A DNA stretch of 51,003 nt from an uncultured Chitinophagaceae bacterium (GCA_937981995.1 CALJNC010000079.1:1-51003); one strand, 5' to 3'; counted from the stretch's first letter, positions 17,901-26,096 are shown. Notes: a model not told the origin generated them from the letters alone. A program made the numbers and translations.

Positions 17901-20363
17901 AATGAGTTACTTTTAAAAGCTAAACTAAAGCGTGGAGGATTGTTTGCACTAATACTATTAATCATAGTCGCTATTTCGGGTAGATCTAATGTTTTAAATG
18001 AGAGAAGCTTTAATATTAATTTGGCCAATACACACGATGCGATTGATGCTGGGTGTAACGAAATTGTACAGGCCATTCAATCAGAAATGAACTTGAAGAT
18101 TAACTTACCATCTAATCAGTCTGATATTAATATTACGGCAACTCAAAAGTTTAAAAAAAGTGTAGCGAAAGTATTTAGTCAATTAAAAGAGAATGAACAT
18201 TACAAGAAGTTATTAGAGTCATCTGATCCATACACCCGAAGCATTTTGGAATTGGTGGCTAATAATCCAGTAGCCTGTCTTAAAAATGATGCACCGGCAT
18301 TCATTCGTTATGTAAATGGAAATTTCGTTACCACCTTCAACCAAAACATTTATTTAGAACTACCCGCTTATAATGTCAGTAATCAATGGCGTGGTCAAAT
18401 TTACAGCAATACAGTTGTCAATGAATTGGCAAGTATACAGGTAGGGAATAAACAATTTCCTTTGGAGCAGCTTCCTGCACGAGTAGACTATGCAGGAGCA
18501 AATATTGCTGTATTGCCCAAGTCTTGGCTACCCGACGGAACGGCGGATCAAGTTGTCATTTCTACTTATAATCCAAGTCAGGGTAGTAAACTTAAATCAA
18601 AGGAAATTCAGCTCTTAGTTAAGGAAGAAAAGCGAAATAGAAATTTGAATATGAATAGTTTTGCTGAGAAGCTAAGCATAGAAGATCAAGCTACAATACT
18701 TGGGGAAAAGGATATGCTGCCCGTGTATTTTAATCGTACGGGGCAGAGCATGGTAACTAATAAGTGGGTCAATGGTAAGCGTAGGCTTATTTATCCGTTA
18801 GGCGATAAATTCTTTTGGCTTTATCACTATGCGAATGTTGCGAATCTCGGGAATAGTAAAATGGGGACATTGGACAGAAACTTAAGTTTAACGATAGATC
18901 CCGATCTACAGATTAAAGGAAAGCAATATTTGGCGAGTAAACTATCAAAGAAATATCAAAGACGAAAGGACTTTAAATTCTCTGTTATAGCGGCTGATGG
19001 CTTAGGCAATATTAGATTAATGACAGATTATGTGGCTAATCGAGAAAAAATTGACCCTAACAATCAGAAAGCACTTTATGAATTAAGTACAGAAAATTAT
19101 TTTGCTTCTAGCAGGAAGAACGAGCGTGACCAATGGGCTAATAGTAATTTGCTCAATATGGTTTATGGTCCTGGTTCCTCCATTAAGCCTATCGTATTGG
19201 GAATAGTTTCTGGTGAGGTTAATGCCGGTTGGGAAAGAATGAAATTATTAAGATCTAATCGTTTTAGGCCCAACAGAAAAGGGAAGAGTGCTGTATTCTC
19301 CTATGCAGGTTTACCCTTAAATAAAAAAGGCTTAGGCTGGCCAGAACAGCATGGAGGTGATAATGCCGATTGTGATGTAATCAACTTCATTTCTAAAAGT
19401 AATAACTTTTATCACTCCCTACTTGTGTTTTTGGGTTCTTATGCCCAAGATGATTTCAAGACGGAAAATGGAGCGTATTCATTGCGTAATTTGTACAGCT
19501 CGGATGAGAGCAAAGGAAACTACTATCCTAAAGTTACTTTTGATGGCACGCAGTATGGGTTTAAGAGTATCAGGTCAGGAGGTTGGCCCAGCTCTGCGAA
19601 TGACAATACATATTTTGGCAACGAACAATCCATCTTAAGTGCTGGCTTTGCTAAAAAATATAATCTCATTACCAAGGATATAGATAAAAATGACTATTCC
19701 ATAAAAACAAAAAAGCGTGTAAACTTTGCTGACACTGATATCTTCGATACGATGAAGCGATCCTCAGTTGCTAGCTACATTTGGTCATTCCCTGAGGAGT
19801 CGTATTTTTTACAAAAAGAGAGGCGCGCTAGTAATAAAGTAGACAATTTACTTTTTGGACTAAAAAATCCAACGGCAGGTGGAGCTCCCTATGAACTTTC
19901 GCCAGTAAAAATGGTGGAGTTATTTGGTAGAATGTTTACGCAAAAAAATTATGTTCCAACACTGAGGCAGTCAATTTCGGTTAGGTCGATACAATATGCT
20001 GATGCAAGTTGGAAGCTCAATGAATACGAAATTTTTCTTAAAAACTTCGTGTATAAAGGGATGGCAGATATTTTTAAAAGAGGCACCCTTCGAGGTTTAG
20101 GTGGCAAGTTTGGTGGAAGTAATACGTATAGGGGTTACCATATTTATGGTAAAACAGGCACAACAGGTCAAGGTGGAAAATATGATTCTAAACGTTTGGC
20201 AATTGTAATCTCTAAGGAAAACTTAGAAGTGTCTGGTCCAAGTGATAAAATATATGTGGTATATATTGCAGCGCAAGAGATAAATGATACGAGGTATGAC
20301 GTTTACAAAGATATTATCGATATAATAATGGACTCTCAATCGTTTAATACATATATGAAATGA
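14931..20363 (+). CDS. SEDS-like / class B PBP fusion protein, 1810 residues
   Basis: Domains in order: three TM helices (1-95); an extracytoplasmic beta-rich domain (about 95-470, unassigned); a polytopic region (471-1017) of roughly 12 helices; and a periplasmic penicillin-binding transpeptidase (about 1018-1810). The transpeptidase has all three motifs: SxxK (S1416-K1419 in GPGSSIKP), SxN (S1490-N-N) and KTG (K1741-T-G-T). The end of the polytopic region recalls FtsW/RodA: KYRASILFEP, YITQTRDLV..FFIAEYG (like the HTDFIF..EELG loop carrying the essential Asp; here D880), and VFFGQDFPFFSLTS (like the GLTLPFLSYGGSS helix). SEDS proteins polymerise lipid II and class B PBPs crosslink the product. 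The start is 4 bases after the coiled-coil gene; the stop overlaps the next ATG. Confidence 0.85.
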   Translation: MKSYGLKIVSLLLFALLLVVIWQFGVRIELFLLSAVLACIFYFVGVINTEHYVLSNNFPSTDPAKKMNFLTNKGKLFAVVLFGLLFVISCFWIRTVQNPRGKTAYFTNADHSALANTGFTIKDQVVLKGVNAENPIFKTKRGLLKLEEKGQALIWNNFFEPVFSLSKSQRSYTPVNNVYKQPISKGWTIKGDGTVLELIDMKKKPSHFWLKRKILNRWGSKYSMTFRCSSIDSLGNSKGAVYDTFKVVSTINVGMRLGDLLKRNPEGEEISQVAYASLEGLYQSYFLANEESNFLSFFPNADSWGRGYRVFNNNNVVSPSLSGRHSLLESGSKFYIGFAQTKDKMILSQAEEGLTLSFQTPELHSLRPDGQLLTIGNTFNGFLINNYQNLAKSNLEQGFLFDRGFAPSAKNKMSARISYELGEPYSSLNLKVRTRNKIIQPSLDGSFIVPSERVSWNYQLVDFSKNRYTLQYQFIFLGFIFLGFVLTLMYNPGNNQERIEPIVYYVIYTFLVVRQVMLWRLTTFPPTENISQAKLDNLLYYDTHLMGYDVFFPNGILFTILFILGINMYRWLGKRGKELKLMPSGVNKKLFVYTVVLVLSGVVFTIFKSSILGRLFAILIPLALYFKFSYAMMQHENAEINYEQLKSQNNFINYLRLFFTNLFESKHFFLSLMTLGFLAYTDKGFCVLFLLFLFLRKIIISFVRNREIRDGSILKTLVSPRHYWIYSLVFLFVYLIFVGFKPTFYVLLNYKFVVLSIVLALGLFIIWLTTLPVSIKRAAAICVGIGIILIIIPFSRSYIDGKINNKIKHTKYRASILFEPIENLISETPFTSFDSKKIIQTAQNQWFINSYISKKIDYAAPVNLRGHFSKGVNYITQTRDLVLPRFFIAEYGRLAMYLILALSVMPILILLLSFPVFSSLNKLVPSHYLAISVGLLFCTIGFFVWMTSTNRFVFFGQDFPFFSLTSKIAVLLPLFLFTTILLLPLQPKDANELLLKAKLKRGGLFALILLIIVAISGRSNVLNERSFNINLANTHDAIDAGCNEIVQAIQSEMNLKINLPSNQSDINITATQKFKKSVAKVFSQLKENEHYKKLLESSDPYTRSILELVANNPVACLKNDAPAFIRYVNGNFVTTFNQNIYLELPAYNVSNQWRGQIYSNTVVNELASIQVGNKQFPLEQLPARVDYAGANIAVLPKSWLPDGTADQVVISTYNPSQGSKLKSKEIQLLVKEEKRNRNLNMNSFAEKLSIEDQATILGEKDMLPVYFNRTGQSMVTNKWVNGKRRLIYPLGDKFFWLYHYANVANLGNSKMGTLDRNLSLTIDPDLQIKGKQYLASKLSKKYQRRKDFKFSVIAADGLGNIRLMTDYVANREKIDPNNQKALYELSTENYFASSRKNERDQWANSNLLNMVYGPGSSIKPIVLGIVSGEVNAGWERMKLLRSNRFRPNRKGKSAVFSYAGLPLNKKGLGWPEQHGGDNADCDVINFISKSNNFYHSLLVFLGSYAQDDFKTENGAYSLRNLYSSDESKGNYYPKVTFDGTQYGFKSIRSGGWPSSANDNTYFGNEQSILSAGFAKKYNLITKDIDKNDYSIKTKKRVNFADTDIFDTMKRSSVASYIWSFPEESYFLQKERRASNKVDNLLFGLKNPTAGGAPYELSPVKMVELFGRMFTQKNYVPTLRQSISVRSIQYADASWKLNEYEIFLKNFVYKGMADIFKRGTLRGLGGKFGGSNTYRGYHIYGKTGTTGQGGKYDSKRLAIVISKENLEVSGPSDKIYVVYIAAQEINDTRYDVYKDIIDIIMDSQSFNTYMK

Positions 20364-20797
20364 AGTTGAGACTTACGACCAATACAATTTGTGCCTTCTT
20401 GCTAATAATCTTTTTAGCAGTAGGATTATTAGTAACCCAAATGGGTTCTAGATCTAGTACTGATAAGGAACCCGGACTAGTCGCTCTCAACAAAAGTCAT
20501 ATTTCAATGATTCAAGTAGATTCTTTTAAAAACTTCTTGAATAAAGTATATGCGAATACTCTTTCAATTGGAGGCGAAAAGGACAAACTAAGCATTGAAA
20601 TTACTCAACAAGGTAAGCTTGCGAATGATTTTATTAATTCAAATGAACGATTGTTAGAAACGAATGAATTTTGTGATATTAAAATTGATCAAGAGCAAGG
20701 GATAATAAAAGCGAGTTTTCCTACCTTGAATATTAATGAAGAAACGTTTGTAAAAGTCCCAAACGATGTACTGATAGGAATAACTGCGAAAAAGTAA
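20360..20797 (+). CDS. Small one-TM protein of the cluster
   Basis: A 145-residue protein whose ATG overlaps the stop of the SEDS-PBP gene (ATGA), a sign of translational coupling. One N-terminal TM helix (about 8-27, TICAFLLIIFLAVGLLV) is followed by a short periplasmic domain with alternating strands and no cysteine or catalytic motif. Size and topology resemble a synthase accessory subunit, but no homology is visible to me. The next gene starts 4 bases downstream. Confidence 0.65.
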   Translation: MKLRLTTNTICAFLLIIFLAVGLLVTQMGSRSSTDKEPGLVALNKSHISMIQVDSFKNFLNKVYANTLSIGGEKDKLSIEITQQGKLANDFINSNERLLETNEFCDIKIDQEQGIIKASFPTLNINEETFVKVPNDVLIGITAKK

Positions 20798-20801
20798 AAC
20801 A

Positions 20802-21968
20802 ATGATAACAAAGGAGAATATTACGGAGTATATCAAGTATATCGCTCAAGCGAAAGGAAAAACATTTGATGACACTAAACTGGCTGGTTGGAAAAATCTC
20901 AACGATAGTGAATTAAGCAAAGCACTTGAAAAACTATACGCACATTTAGGAATTCCCACTCAAGATGTTCCTAAATATATTAACGGATTTATAGCCACAC
21001 AACAAAGCGTTTCCAAAACGAATGAACAATCAGGGACAGTTGCGGAACCAACTATTGCTTACGCAACACCGGTACAGGCCGCTCCAGTTTACCAACAAAC
21101 TGTTTACCAAACGCCAGCACCACAGAATCAGCGTAAATCCAAGGTTTGGAAGATGGTCCTTTTGATTGCAGCTTTGTTAGCTTGTTCATTTTTGGGGTAT
21201 ACCTACTATCAGTATAGCGATTATGGCTATGCGTATGCACTCACGGATAATATTGCAATCAGAGAGCAACCCAACAAAAGTTCAAAGGAGCTGGGAAGAA
21301 TGGACATGTTTGGAAAGTATATGACCAAGGATGGGCAAATACAGGATAGCTACTCGGCCTTTAAAATAATCGGTGATGACGAATATGATTACACAAAAAT
21401 TGCTTTTAGTGATTCTTATTGGTCTTGGATTACGGGTAATACTTCTGAGGGTTATGTACATACCAAGTATATCGGCCCGGATAAAAATGTTCATGATAAT
21501 TACAAAAGAATATTCGGTAATCTAAGTGATGATTACAATGAACTGGATAAGCTTCAATTCATCTATCGAAAGATTATTTACAATGGGATTGTAAAGTCCA
21601 AAACAATCAAGCAACTTGTGGTAAAAGAGCCTTGTTTCAAATCTCCCAAGCTTGATATTAAACTTCGACTCAGTATTGCACAAATTAAACAGAGAAAAAA
21701 TGGTTCTGTCGTTGGCTATACAGTAATTGTACAGCTATCAGATGATCAGTACTATACGATAAAAGGAGACTTGAATGGTGAGGTTGAAAAACTATACAAA
21801 ATTAAAATCATGGGAGAATATATGAAAACGCAAGGCAAGTTTAAATATTTTCCTGGTTCTGATTATGAAGACAAACATATACAACTCAAACCCTGTAACT
21901 CTAACGAAACCTACGATGCGTATGAGCCGTTCGCCGAATTCTATGGCTCAGAAATGTGTTACATGTAA
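20802..21968 (+). CDS. One-TM protein with N-terminal helical domain and extracytoplasmic SH3b domain
   Basis: A 388-residue protein. Residues 2-62 repeat the helical domain of the zinc-ribbon protein at 8332: YIKYIAQAKGK against YVRYISNAKGK, and ELSKALEKLYAHLGI against ELSKALEKLYVHLGI, about half of 61 aligned positions being identical by eye. Then a Gln/Pro/Val linker, a TM helix (about 114-135), and a bacterial SH3 domain (about 145-225: TDNIAIREQPNKSSKELGRM ... GYVHTKYIG). SH3b domains commonly bind peptidoglycan stems. The last 160 residues are beta-rich and unassigned. It closes the + strand cluster; the next gene is convergent with a 6-base gap. Confidence 0.75.
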   Translation: MITKENITEYIKYIAQAKGKTFDDTKLAGWKNLNDSELSKALEKLYAHLGIPTQDVPKYINGFIATQQSVSKTNEQSGTVAEPTIAYATPVQAAPVYQQTVYQTPAPQNQRKSKVWKMVLLIAALLACSFLGYTYYQYSDYGYAYALTDNIAIREQPNKSSKELGRMDMFGKYMTKDGQIQDSYSAFKIIGDDEYDYTKIAFSDSYWSWITGNTSEGYVHTKYIGPDKNVHDNYKRIFGNLSDDYNELDKLQFIYRKIIYNGIVKSKTIKQLVVKEPCFKSPKLDIKLRLSIAQIKQRKNGSVVGYTVIVQLSDDQYYTIKGDLNGEVEKLYKIKIMGEYMKTQGKFKYFPGSDYEDKHIQLKPCNSNETYDAYEPFAEFYGSEMCYM

Positions 21969-21974
21969 TATGAA

Positions 21975-22691
21975 TTATTCAAAAATTTCTTCCGCTTTCA
22001 ATAAGCTCTCAGGCTTACCTACATCCATTAGTATTTTACCACTGTGATCATAAGCAAGAATTTTTTGAGTTGCTGCTAAATCAAGGTACGTATCAATAAT
22101 TGAGAATTTACCTCTTTGTTTTATTAGCGGAAATATTTTTGTACTAATTACTTGTATGCCACTAAAAGCAAAGTCAACAAGTACTTCTTTTTGGTGCACA
22201 ATCTTTTCTTCGTTTGTTTTTTTATTATGCCAACCGCATAATTGTAGCTCATTGTCAAATAACAATCCTCTTGAGCTTTCTCTGTTACTAACTGCAAGTG
22301 TTATTAATGCATCGTTTTGATTATGCTGTTCTATTAGTTCTGTAATATCAATATCGGTGAGGATATCTACGTTCATGACCAATATATCATCTGCATTTTC
22401 TAATAAGGGACGTGCTTTTAATAATCCACCCCCAGTTTCTAATACTTCATCTGTTTCATCAGATATGGTTGTTTTAATACCAAAGTCATTCTCCTCTAAA
22501 AAAGAAATAATTTGATCAGCAAAGTGATGCACGTTCACAATAACCTCTTCAATACCAAATGATTTTAAGTATTCAATATTGCGTTGCAGTAAAGGTTTAC
22601 CATTTACGGGAGCCATTGCTTTAGGTGCATTGAGCGTAAACGGTTTTAAACGAGTACCAAGACCCGCGGCAAAAATCATTGCTTTTTTCAT
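21975..22691 (-). CDS. Sugar-phosphate nucleotidyltransferase, MurU-like
   Basis: A 238-residue protein of the NTP_transferase fold: AAGLGTRLKPFTLNAPKAM holds the G-x-G-T-R nucleotide loop and the Lys, VMNVDIL supplies the metal-binding Asp, and length and order match N-acetylmuramate-1-phosphate uridylyltransferase (MurU) and related short mannose-1-phosphate guanylyltransferases. MurU makes UDP-MurNAc during wall recycling. Its start overlaps the stop of the CBS-domain gene by 4 bases. Exact substrate cannot be fixed from sequence; short enzymes of this type are often annotated only as nucleotidyltransferase. Confidence 0.8.
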   Translation of the reverse strand: MKKAMIFAAGLGTRLKPFTLNAPKAMAPVNGKPLLQRNIEYLKSFGIEEVIVNVHHFADQIISFLEENDFGIKTTISDETDEVLETGGGLLKARPLLENADDILVMNVDILTDIDITELIEQHNQNDALITLAVSNRESSRGLLFDNELQLCGWHNKKTNEEKIVHQKEVLVDFAFSGIQVISTKIFPLIKQRGKFSIIDTYLDLAATQKILAYDHSGKILMDVGKPESLLKAEEIFE

Positions 22692-23785
22692 TTTTCTAGT
22701 ACTTTTAATCTGAGGGTTTCAATACGGGTTTTGCTCACTTTTAATATTTTAAATTCATAAGGGCCTATGATAATCTTTTCATTTTTATCAGGAATCTCAT
22801 TATACTCTTCTATTATATAACCCGAAATAGTTTCAGCAGATTCAGTAGGAAGTTCGAGGTCAAATTTTTCATTGATATATTCTACTTCCAATCTACCTGA
22901 AAGAATAATTTCGTCATTCGATATCTGTTGTTCTATGTATTCACTTTCATCGTGTTCATCTTCTATTTCTCCAAAAAGCTCTTCTAGTAAATCTTCTGTG
23001 GTAAGAATACCAGCGGTTCCTCCAAATTCATCTACCACCCAAGCTATGCTTTTTTGCTTACGCTTAAAAAAAGAAAGCATTTCAATTGCCGTCATGGATT
23101 CGGGTACAGTAGGAATTTCTCTTACGAGCTTTTCTATGCTTTCAGGGTTTTGATAAAAATCGGAGTGATGCACGTAGCCAACTATTTTATCAATATCATT
23201 TTCATATACAATCAGTTTAGAGTGTTTACTTTCTATAAAAATATTTTTTACAATAGCAACTTCTTCATCTAGCGCAACAGAAATAATTTCATTACGAGGG
23301 ATTAAGCATTCTCTTATTTGAATACCATAGAGGTCTAAGGCATTATCTAGTATTTCGGCGCTATCTTTTTCTTCCTCACTTGCATAGCCCAAGTATTCTA
23401 ATGCTGGATTGGCATCTACGCTTGATGGTTTGGATTTGCTTTCGTCATTAAGATTTCTAAAAAGAAAACGTTGGCTAGGAAGATTTTGCTGAGAGAATAA
23501 TTTATACGCCAATACTAAAAATAGAATACATAAGCCTGCGCTTATTACAATACACAAAATAATCAAAAGGCTATTGGGCACACCATTGAATGTGAGAGAC
23601 CAACGAGCCAAGGAAGCAGCTAAGAGTACAAGAGAGGCAATCATACCAAGGTCTAATAATGCAGGAATTACAGCACGAGGTGCTTCGCCATTTTGCGGAG
23701 TGGCTAATTCTTTTTGTTGCAAACTAATTTTTGCTCCCGATAGGAGTATAAATAAAACAGAACTAATAAATGGTATTAATAGCAC
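22688..23785 (-). CDS. CNNM/CorC-type protein with CBS pair (hemolysin-like)
   Basis: A 365-residue membrane protein. The N-terminus starts like a CNNM (DUF21) domain, with TM segments at 1-20, 46-66 and 74-95; a cytoplasmic CBS pair follows (about 155-280, IPRNEIISVALDEEV..., WVVDEFGGTAGILTTEDLLEELFGEI), then a CorC_HlyC domain (about 285-365). The VDEFGGTAG..T.ED..EE..GEI signature is strongly conserved in this family, which is linked to magnesium/cobalt homeostasis and, as GldE, to gliding in Bacteroidota. The membrane region is shorter than the usual roughly 190 residues. It sits 10 bases downstream of gmk. Confidence 0.85.
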   Translation of the reverse strand: MLLIPFISSVLFILLSGAKISLQQKELATPQNGEAPRAVIPALLDLGMIASLVLLAASLARWSLTFNGVPNSLLIILCIVISAGLCILFLVLAYKLFSQQNLPSQRFLFRNLNDESKSKPSSVDANPALEYLGYASEEEKDSAEILDNALDLYGIQIRECLIPRNEIISVALDEEVAIVKNIFIESKHSKLIVYENDIDKIVGYVHHSDFYQNPESIEKLVREIPTVPESMTAIEMLSFFKRKQKSIAWVVDEFGGTAGILTTEDLLEELFGEIEDEHDESEYIEQQISNDEIILSGRLEVEYINEKFDLELPTESAETISGYIIEEYNEIPDKNEKIIIGPYEFKILKVSKTRIETLRLKVLEK

Positions 23786-23795
23786 ATTGAACTAT

Positions 23796-24374
23796 TTATG
23801 TTATAAAATTTTGAATGATGGATTGGCACTCTTTAATTGCATCCTCTAATTGATCATTTACTACTACATGATCAAATTTATCACGCAGTAAAAGTTCTTT
23901 CTCGGCTTTCTCTACACGTTCTTTTATCATGTCGGCTGTTTCTGTACCACGTTTTTTAAGTCGTTCAGTAAGTACTTCTAAGCTGGGTGCTTGTATAAAA
24001 ATGCTCAAAGAATTTGAAGCATATTGTTGTTTTATTTTTTGAGCTCCTTGTACATCTATATCTACAAGGGGTGTTTGATCATTACTCCAAATCTCACTTA
24101 GCTTTGCTTTAAGTGTACCATAAAATTTATTTTGGTACACCATTTCATATTCGGCAAAAGCATCTTCCTCTATTTTACTTTCAAACTCTTGTACACTCAT
24201 AAAATGATAGTCAACCCCATCGGTTTCGTTTTTACGAGGTGGTCGAGTAGTAGCACTTATACTAAAGGCAAGCGTTTGAATTGATTGTAAAAGCTCTTTT
24301 ACAATCGTTGTTTTTCCTGAGCCCGAAGGCGCAGTAATGATAATTAGTTTTTGAGGGAGTGGTTCGTCGGTCAT
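23796..24374 (-). CDS. gmk: Guanylate kinase
   Basis: A 192-residue enzyme of standard length that phosphorylates GMP to GDP with ATP. The P-loop is ITAPSGSGKTT (K21), followed by STTRPPRKNETDGVDYHF, the GMP-binding signature, and later VDIDVQGAQKIKQQ. The RVEKAEKEL helix near the C-terminus is also typical. It begins 3 bases after the thioredoxin-like gene and lies in an operon with the CBS-domain gene and the nucleotidyltransferase. Assignment is secure. Confidence 0.97.
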   Translation of the reverse strand: MTDEPLPQKLIIITAPSGSGKTTIVKELLQSIQTLAFSISATTRPPRKNETDGVDYHFMSVQEFESKIEEDAFAEYEMVYQNKFYGTLKAKLSEIWSNDQTPLVDIDVQGAQKIKQQYASNSLSIFIQAPSLEVLTERLKKRGTETADMIKERVEKAEKELLLRDKFDHVVVNDQLEDAIKECQSIIQNFIT

Positions 24375-24377
24375 TGA

Positions 24378-24899
24378 TTATTTCAATAATTTTTTTAGAT
24401 CAGCTTCACTTGCTTCTGGCGTATTGTATTTACCTATTATGGTACCATTGCCATCAATTAAAAAACATTGTGGTACAAAGCGCACACCATAAATCTTACC
24501 AGGTTCGCTTCCCCAGCCACCTAAGTCACTCATATGATATGGCCAGTCCAGTTTGTCTTTTGCAATAGCTTTTATCCAAGCATTTTCTTTTTTATCTAAA
24601 CTTACGCTCAATACAGTAAAACCTTTTCGTGCTTTTTTAAACTTTTTATTTTTATACTTATCGTAATATTTTACCAAGCCGGGGTTTGCTCTACGACAAG
24701 GCCCGCACCAACTAGCCCAAAAATCAATAAGCACGATACGCTTTTTATTAATTTTTGAAAGTTTAATTACTTCACCCTGTGGGTTTTTAAATTCAAGTTC
24801 AGGCGCTGCTTGTCCTACTTCAATTTTAGTGTTTTTATACTGTGCTTGTGCTGTGAAGACAAATAATATTGCCAATACCGTTAAAAATATATTTTTCAT
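24378..24899 (-). CDS. TlpA-like secreted thioredoxin-fold oxidoreductase
   Basis: Start chosen at 24899 so that the protein begins with a signal peptide (MKNIFLTVLAILFVFTAQAQ); an upstream in-frame ATG at 24956 would add a polar leader. The 173-residue product has the AhpC/TSA-Redoxin layout: GQAAPELEFKNPQGE, then LIDFWASWCGPCRR with redox pair C65/C68, and the cis-proline region GVRFVPQCFLID. It probably reduces or maintains thiols in the periplasm. It is the first gene of the operon leading to gmk. Confidence 0.9.
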   Translation of the reverse strand: MKNIFLTVLAILFVFTAQAQYKNTKIEVGQAAPELEFKNPQGEVIKLSKINKKRIVLIDFWASWCGPCRRANPGLVKYYDKYKNKKFKKARKGFTVLSVSLDKKENAWIKAIAKDKLDWPYHMSDLGGWGSEPGKIYGVRFVPQCFLIDGNGTIIGKYNTPEASEADLKKLLK

Positions 24900-25011
24900 T
24901 CTTGCTGTAAAGATATTACAATTTGAAATATTTCTAATTATTGAATTGTAAAGCAATAATTAGATATAAGGACGCCTTTTGTAAAGGCATAAATACAGTA
25001 TGATTCGTTTA

Positions 25012-26082
25012 TTATAAGCCTTCTTTTAGCTTTAATACTCTCTCATAGCTCTCATTAATCCGTTTCATTGGAATGCTTCCGCTTAAAACCATTTTTTTGA
25101 TAGTAGAGTGCACATTGCTAGCTGAGTATTGATTTGCACCTGGGATATTATTACTAAACATTAAAATATCTACACCTGCCAAGATTGCTTTCTTAATACT
25201 CTCTTTAAATCCATAGTATTTTGCAATAGCACCCATTTGCATATCATCAGTAATGATTACTCCTTGGTAGCCTAGCTCGTTGCGAAGTGTACCCGTAATT
25301 ATTTTTTTAGAAAGCGTAGCGGGTAATTTGCTAGGCTCTAATTGTGTATTAATAATATGGGCTGTCATAATAGCATCCACTTTATTTTTTTCTATTAATT
25401 TTTGATAAGGGAGTAATTCATTTGTTTTCCAGTATCTGCTTACATCGGCTATGCCTTTGTGGGAGTCGCTCCTGCTATTGCCATGTCCGGGGAAGTGTTT
25501 TAGTACAGTAAGTACATTGTTCTCTCTGTGTGCATCTACGTATACCTCGCCATATTTGGCTACCGTATTGGGATTGCTAGAAAAACAACGCTCAATTTTT
25601 CCTAAAACAGGACAACTAGGATTATGCAAATCCATAACGGGTGCATAGTTTACATTGATACCTATGCTGCCACAAGTACTTGCAATACGCGTTGCAATGG
25701 TACGTGCGTATGAAATATCTCCTCTTTGCGCTACATCATAAGCTGATGGCATGGCAGGGAAACCATATCTTGTTTTTAATCGATTTACTTTACCACCTTC
25801 TTGATCAATTGATATGAGCAATGGAATTTGCGCTGCGCCTTGCAATCGTTCCGTCAAAGCAATCATTTTTGATTTAGCCTGCGATTTATGTACGTTGTAC
25901 TCATATAAAAGCACGCCGCCTACTTTACCCTGTGCTACATATTTATATATGCTGCTATTGGAGGTTACGCTAGTACCTTTCATACCTATCATAATCATTT
26001 GCCCAATTTTTATATCCAGGCTATCAGCATAAGAAACGCTAGCAATACAAATGGCTAATACAATTAAAGTCAATCTTTTCAT
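25012..26082 (-). CDS. Glycoside hydrolase family 3, NagZ-like beta-N-acetylhexosaminidase
   Basis: Start at 26082 gives a signal peptide (MKRLTLIVLAICIASVSYA) and sits 6 bases after a -7 box; an in-frame ATG at 26112 lies upstream of that box. The 356-residue enzyme is canonical: SIDQEGGKVNRL, KHFPGHGNSRSDSHKG with the Asp-x-His acid/base pair, and VIITDDMQMGAI with the nucleophile Asp. GH3 NagZ-type enzymes remove N-acetylglucosamine from wall fragments. The signal peptide places it in the periplasm. The lipoprotein at 10072 is a divergent relative. Confidence 0.93.
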   Translation of the reverse strand: MKRLTLIVLAICIASVSYADSLDIKIGQMIMIGMKGTSVTSNSSIYKYVAQGKVGGVLLYEYNVHKSQAKSKMIALTERLQGAAQIPLLISIDQEGGKVNRLKTRYGFPAMPSAYDVAQRGDISYARTIATRIASTCGSIGINVNYAPVMDLHNPSCPVLGKIERCFSSNPNTVAKYGEVYVDAHRENNVLTVLKHFPGHGNSRSDSHKGIADVSRYWKTNELLPYQKLIEKNKVDAIMTAHIINTQLEPSKLPATLSKKIITGTLRNELGYQGVIITDDMQMGAIAKYYGFKESIKKAILAGVDILMFSNNIPGANQYSASNVHSTIKKMVLSGSIPMKRINESYERVLKLKEGL

Positions 26083-26088
26083 ACGCCT

Positions 26089-26096
26089 CAAAGATA
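26089..26096 (-). promoter_or_regulatory. Bacteroidota -7 promoter box (TATCTTTG)
   Basis: On the minus strand TATCTTTG matches TAnnTTTG exactly and ends 6 bases before the GH3 start codon at 26082. No convincing -33 TTTG was seen at the usual spacing, so this is a half-site match supported by position. Confidence 0.5.

Noticed and set aside
17711-18076. Open frame of 121 codons on the minus strand
   Set aside because: It is antisense to the SEDS-like TM region of the fusion gene; the + strand frame has motifs and coupling, the antisense does not.
22872-23272. Overlapping + strand frames opposite the CBS-domain gene
   Set aside because: The minus-strand protein matches the CBS/CorC family throughout; the + frames have no signal or motif.
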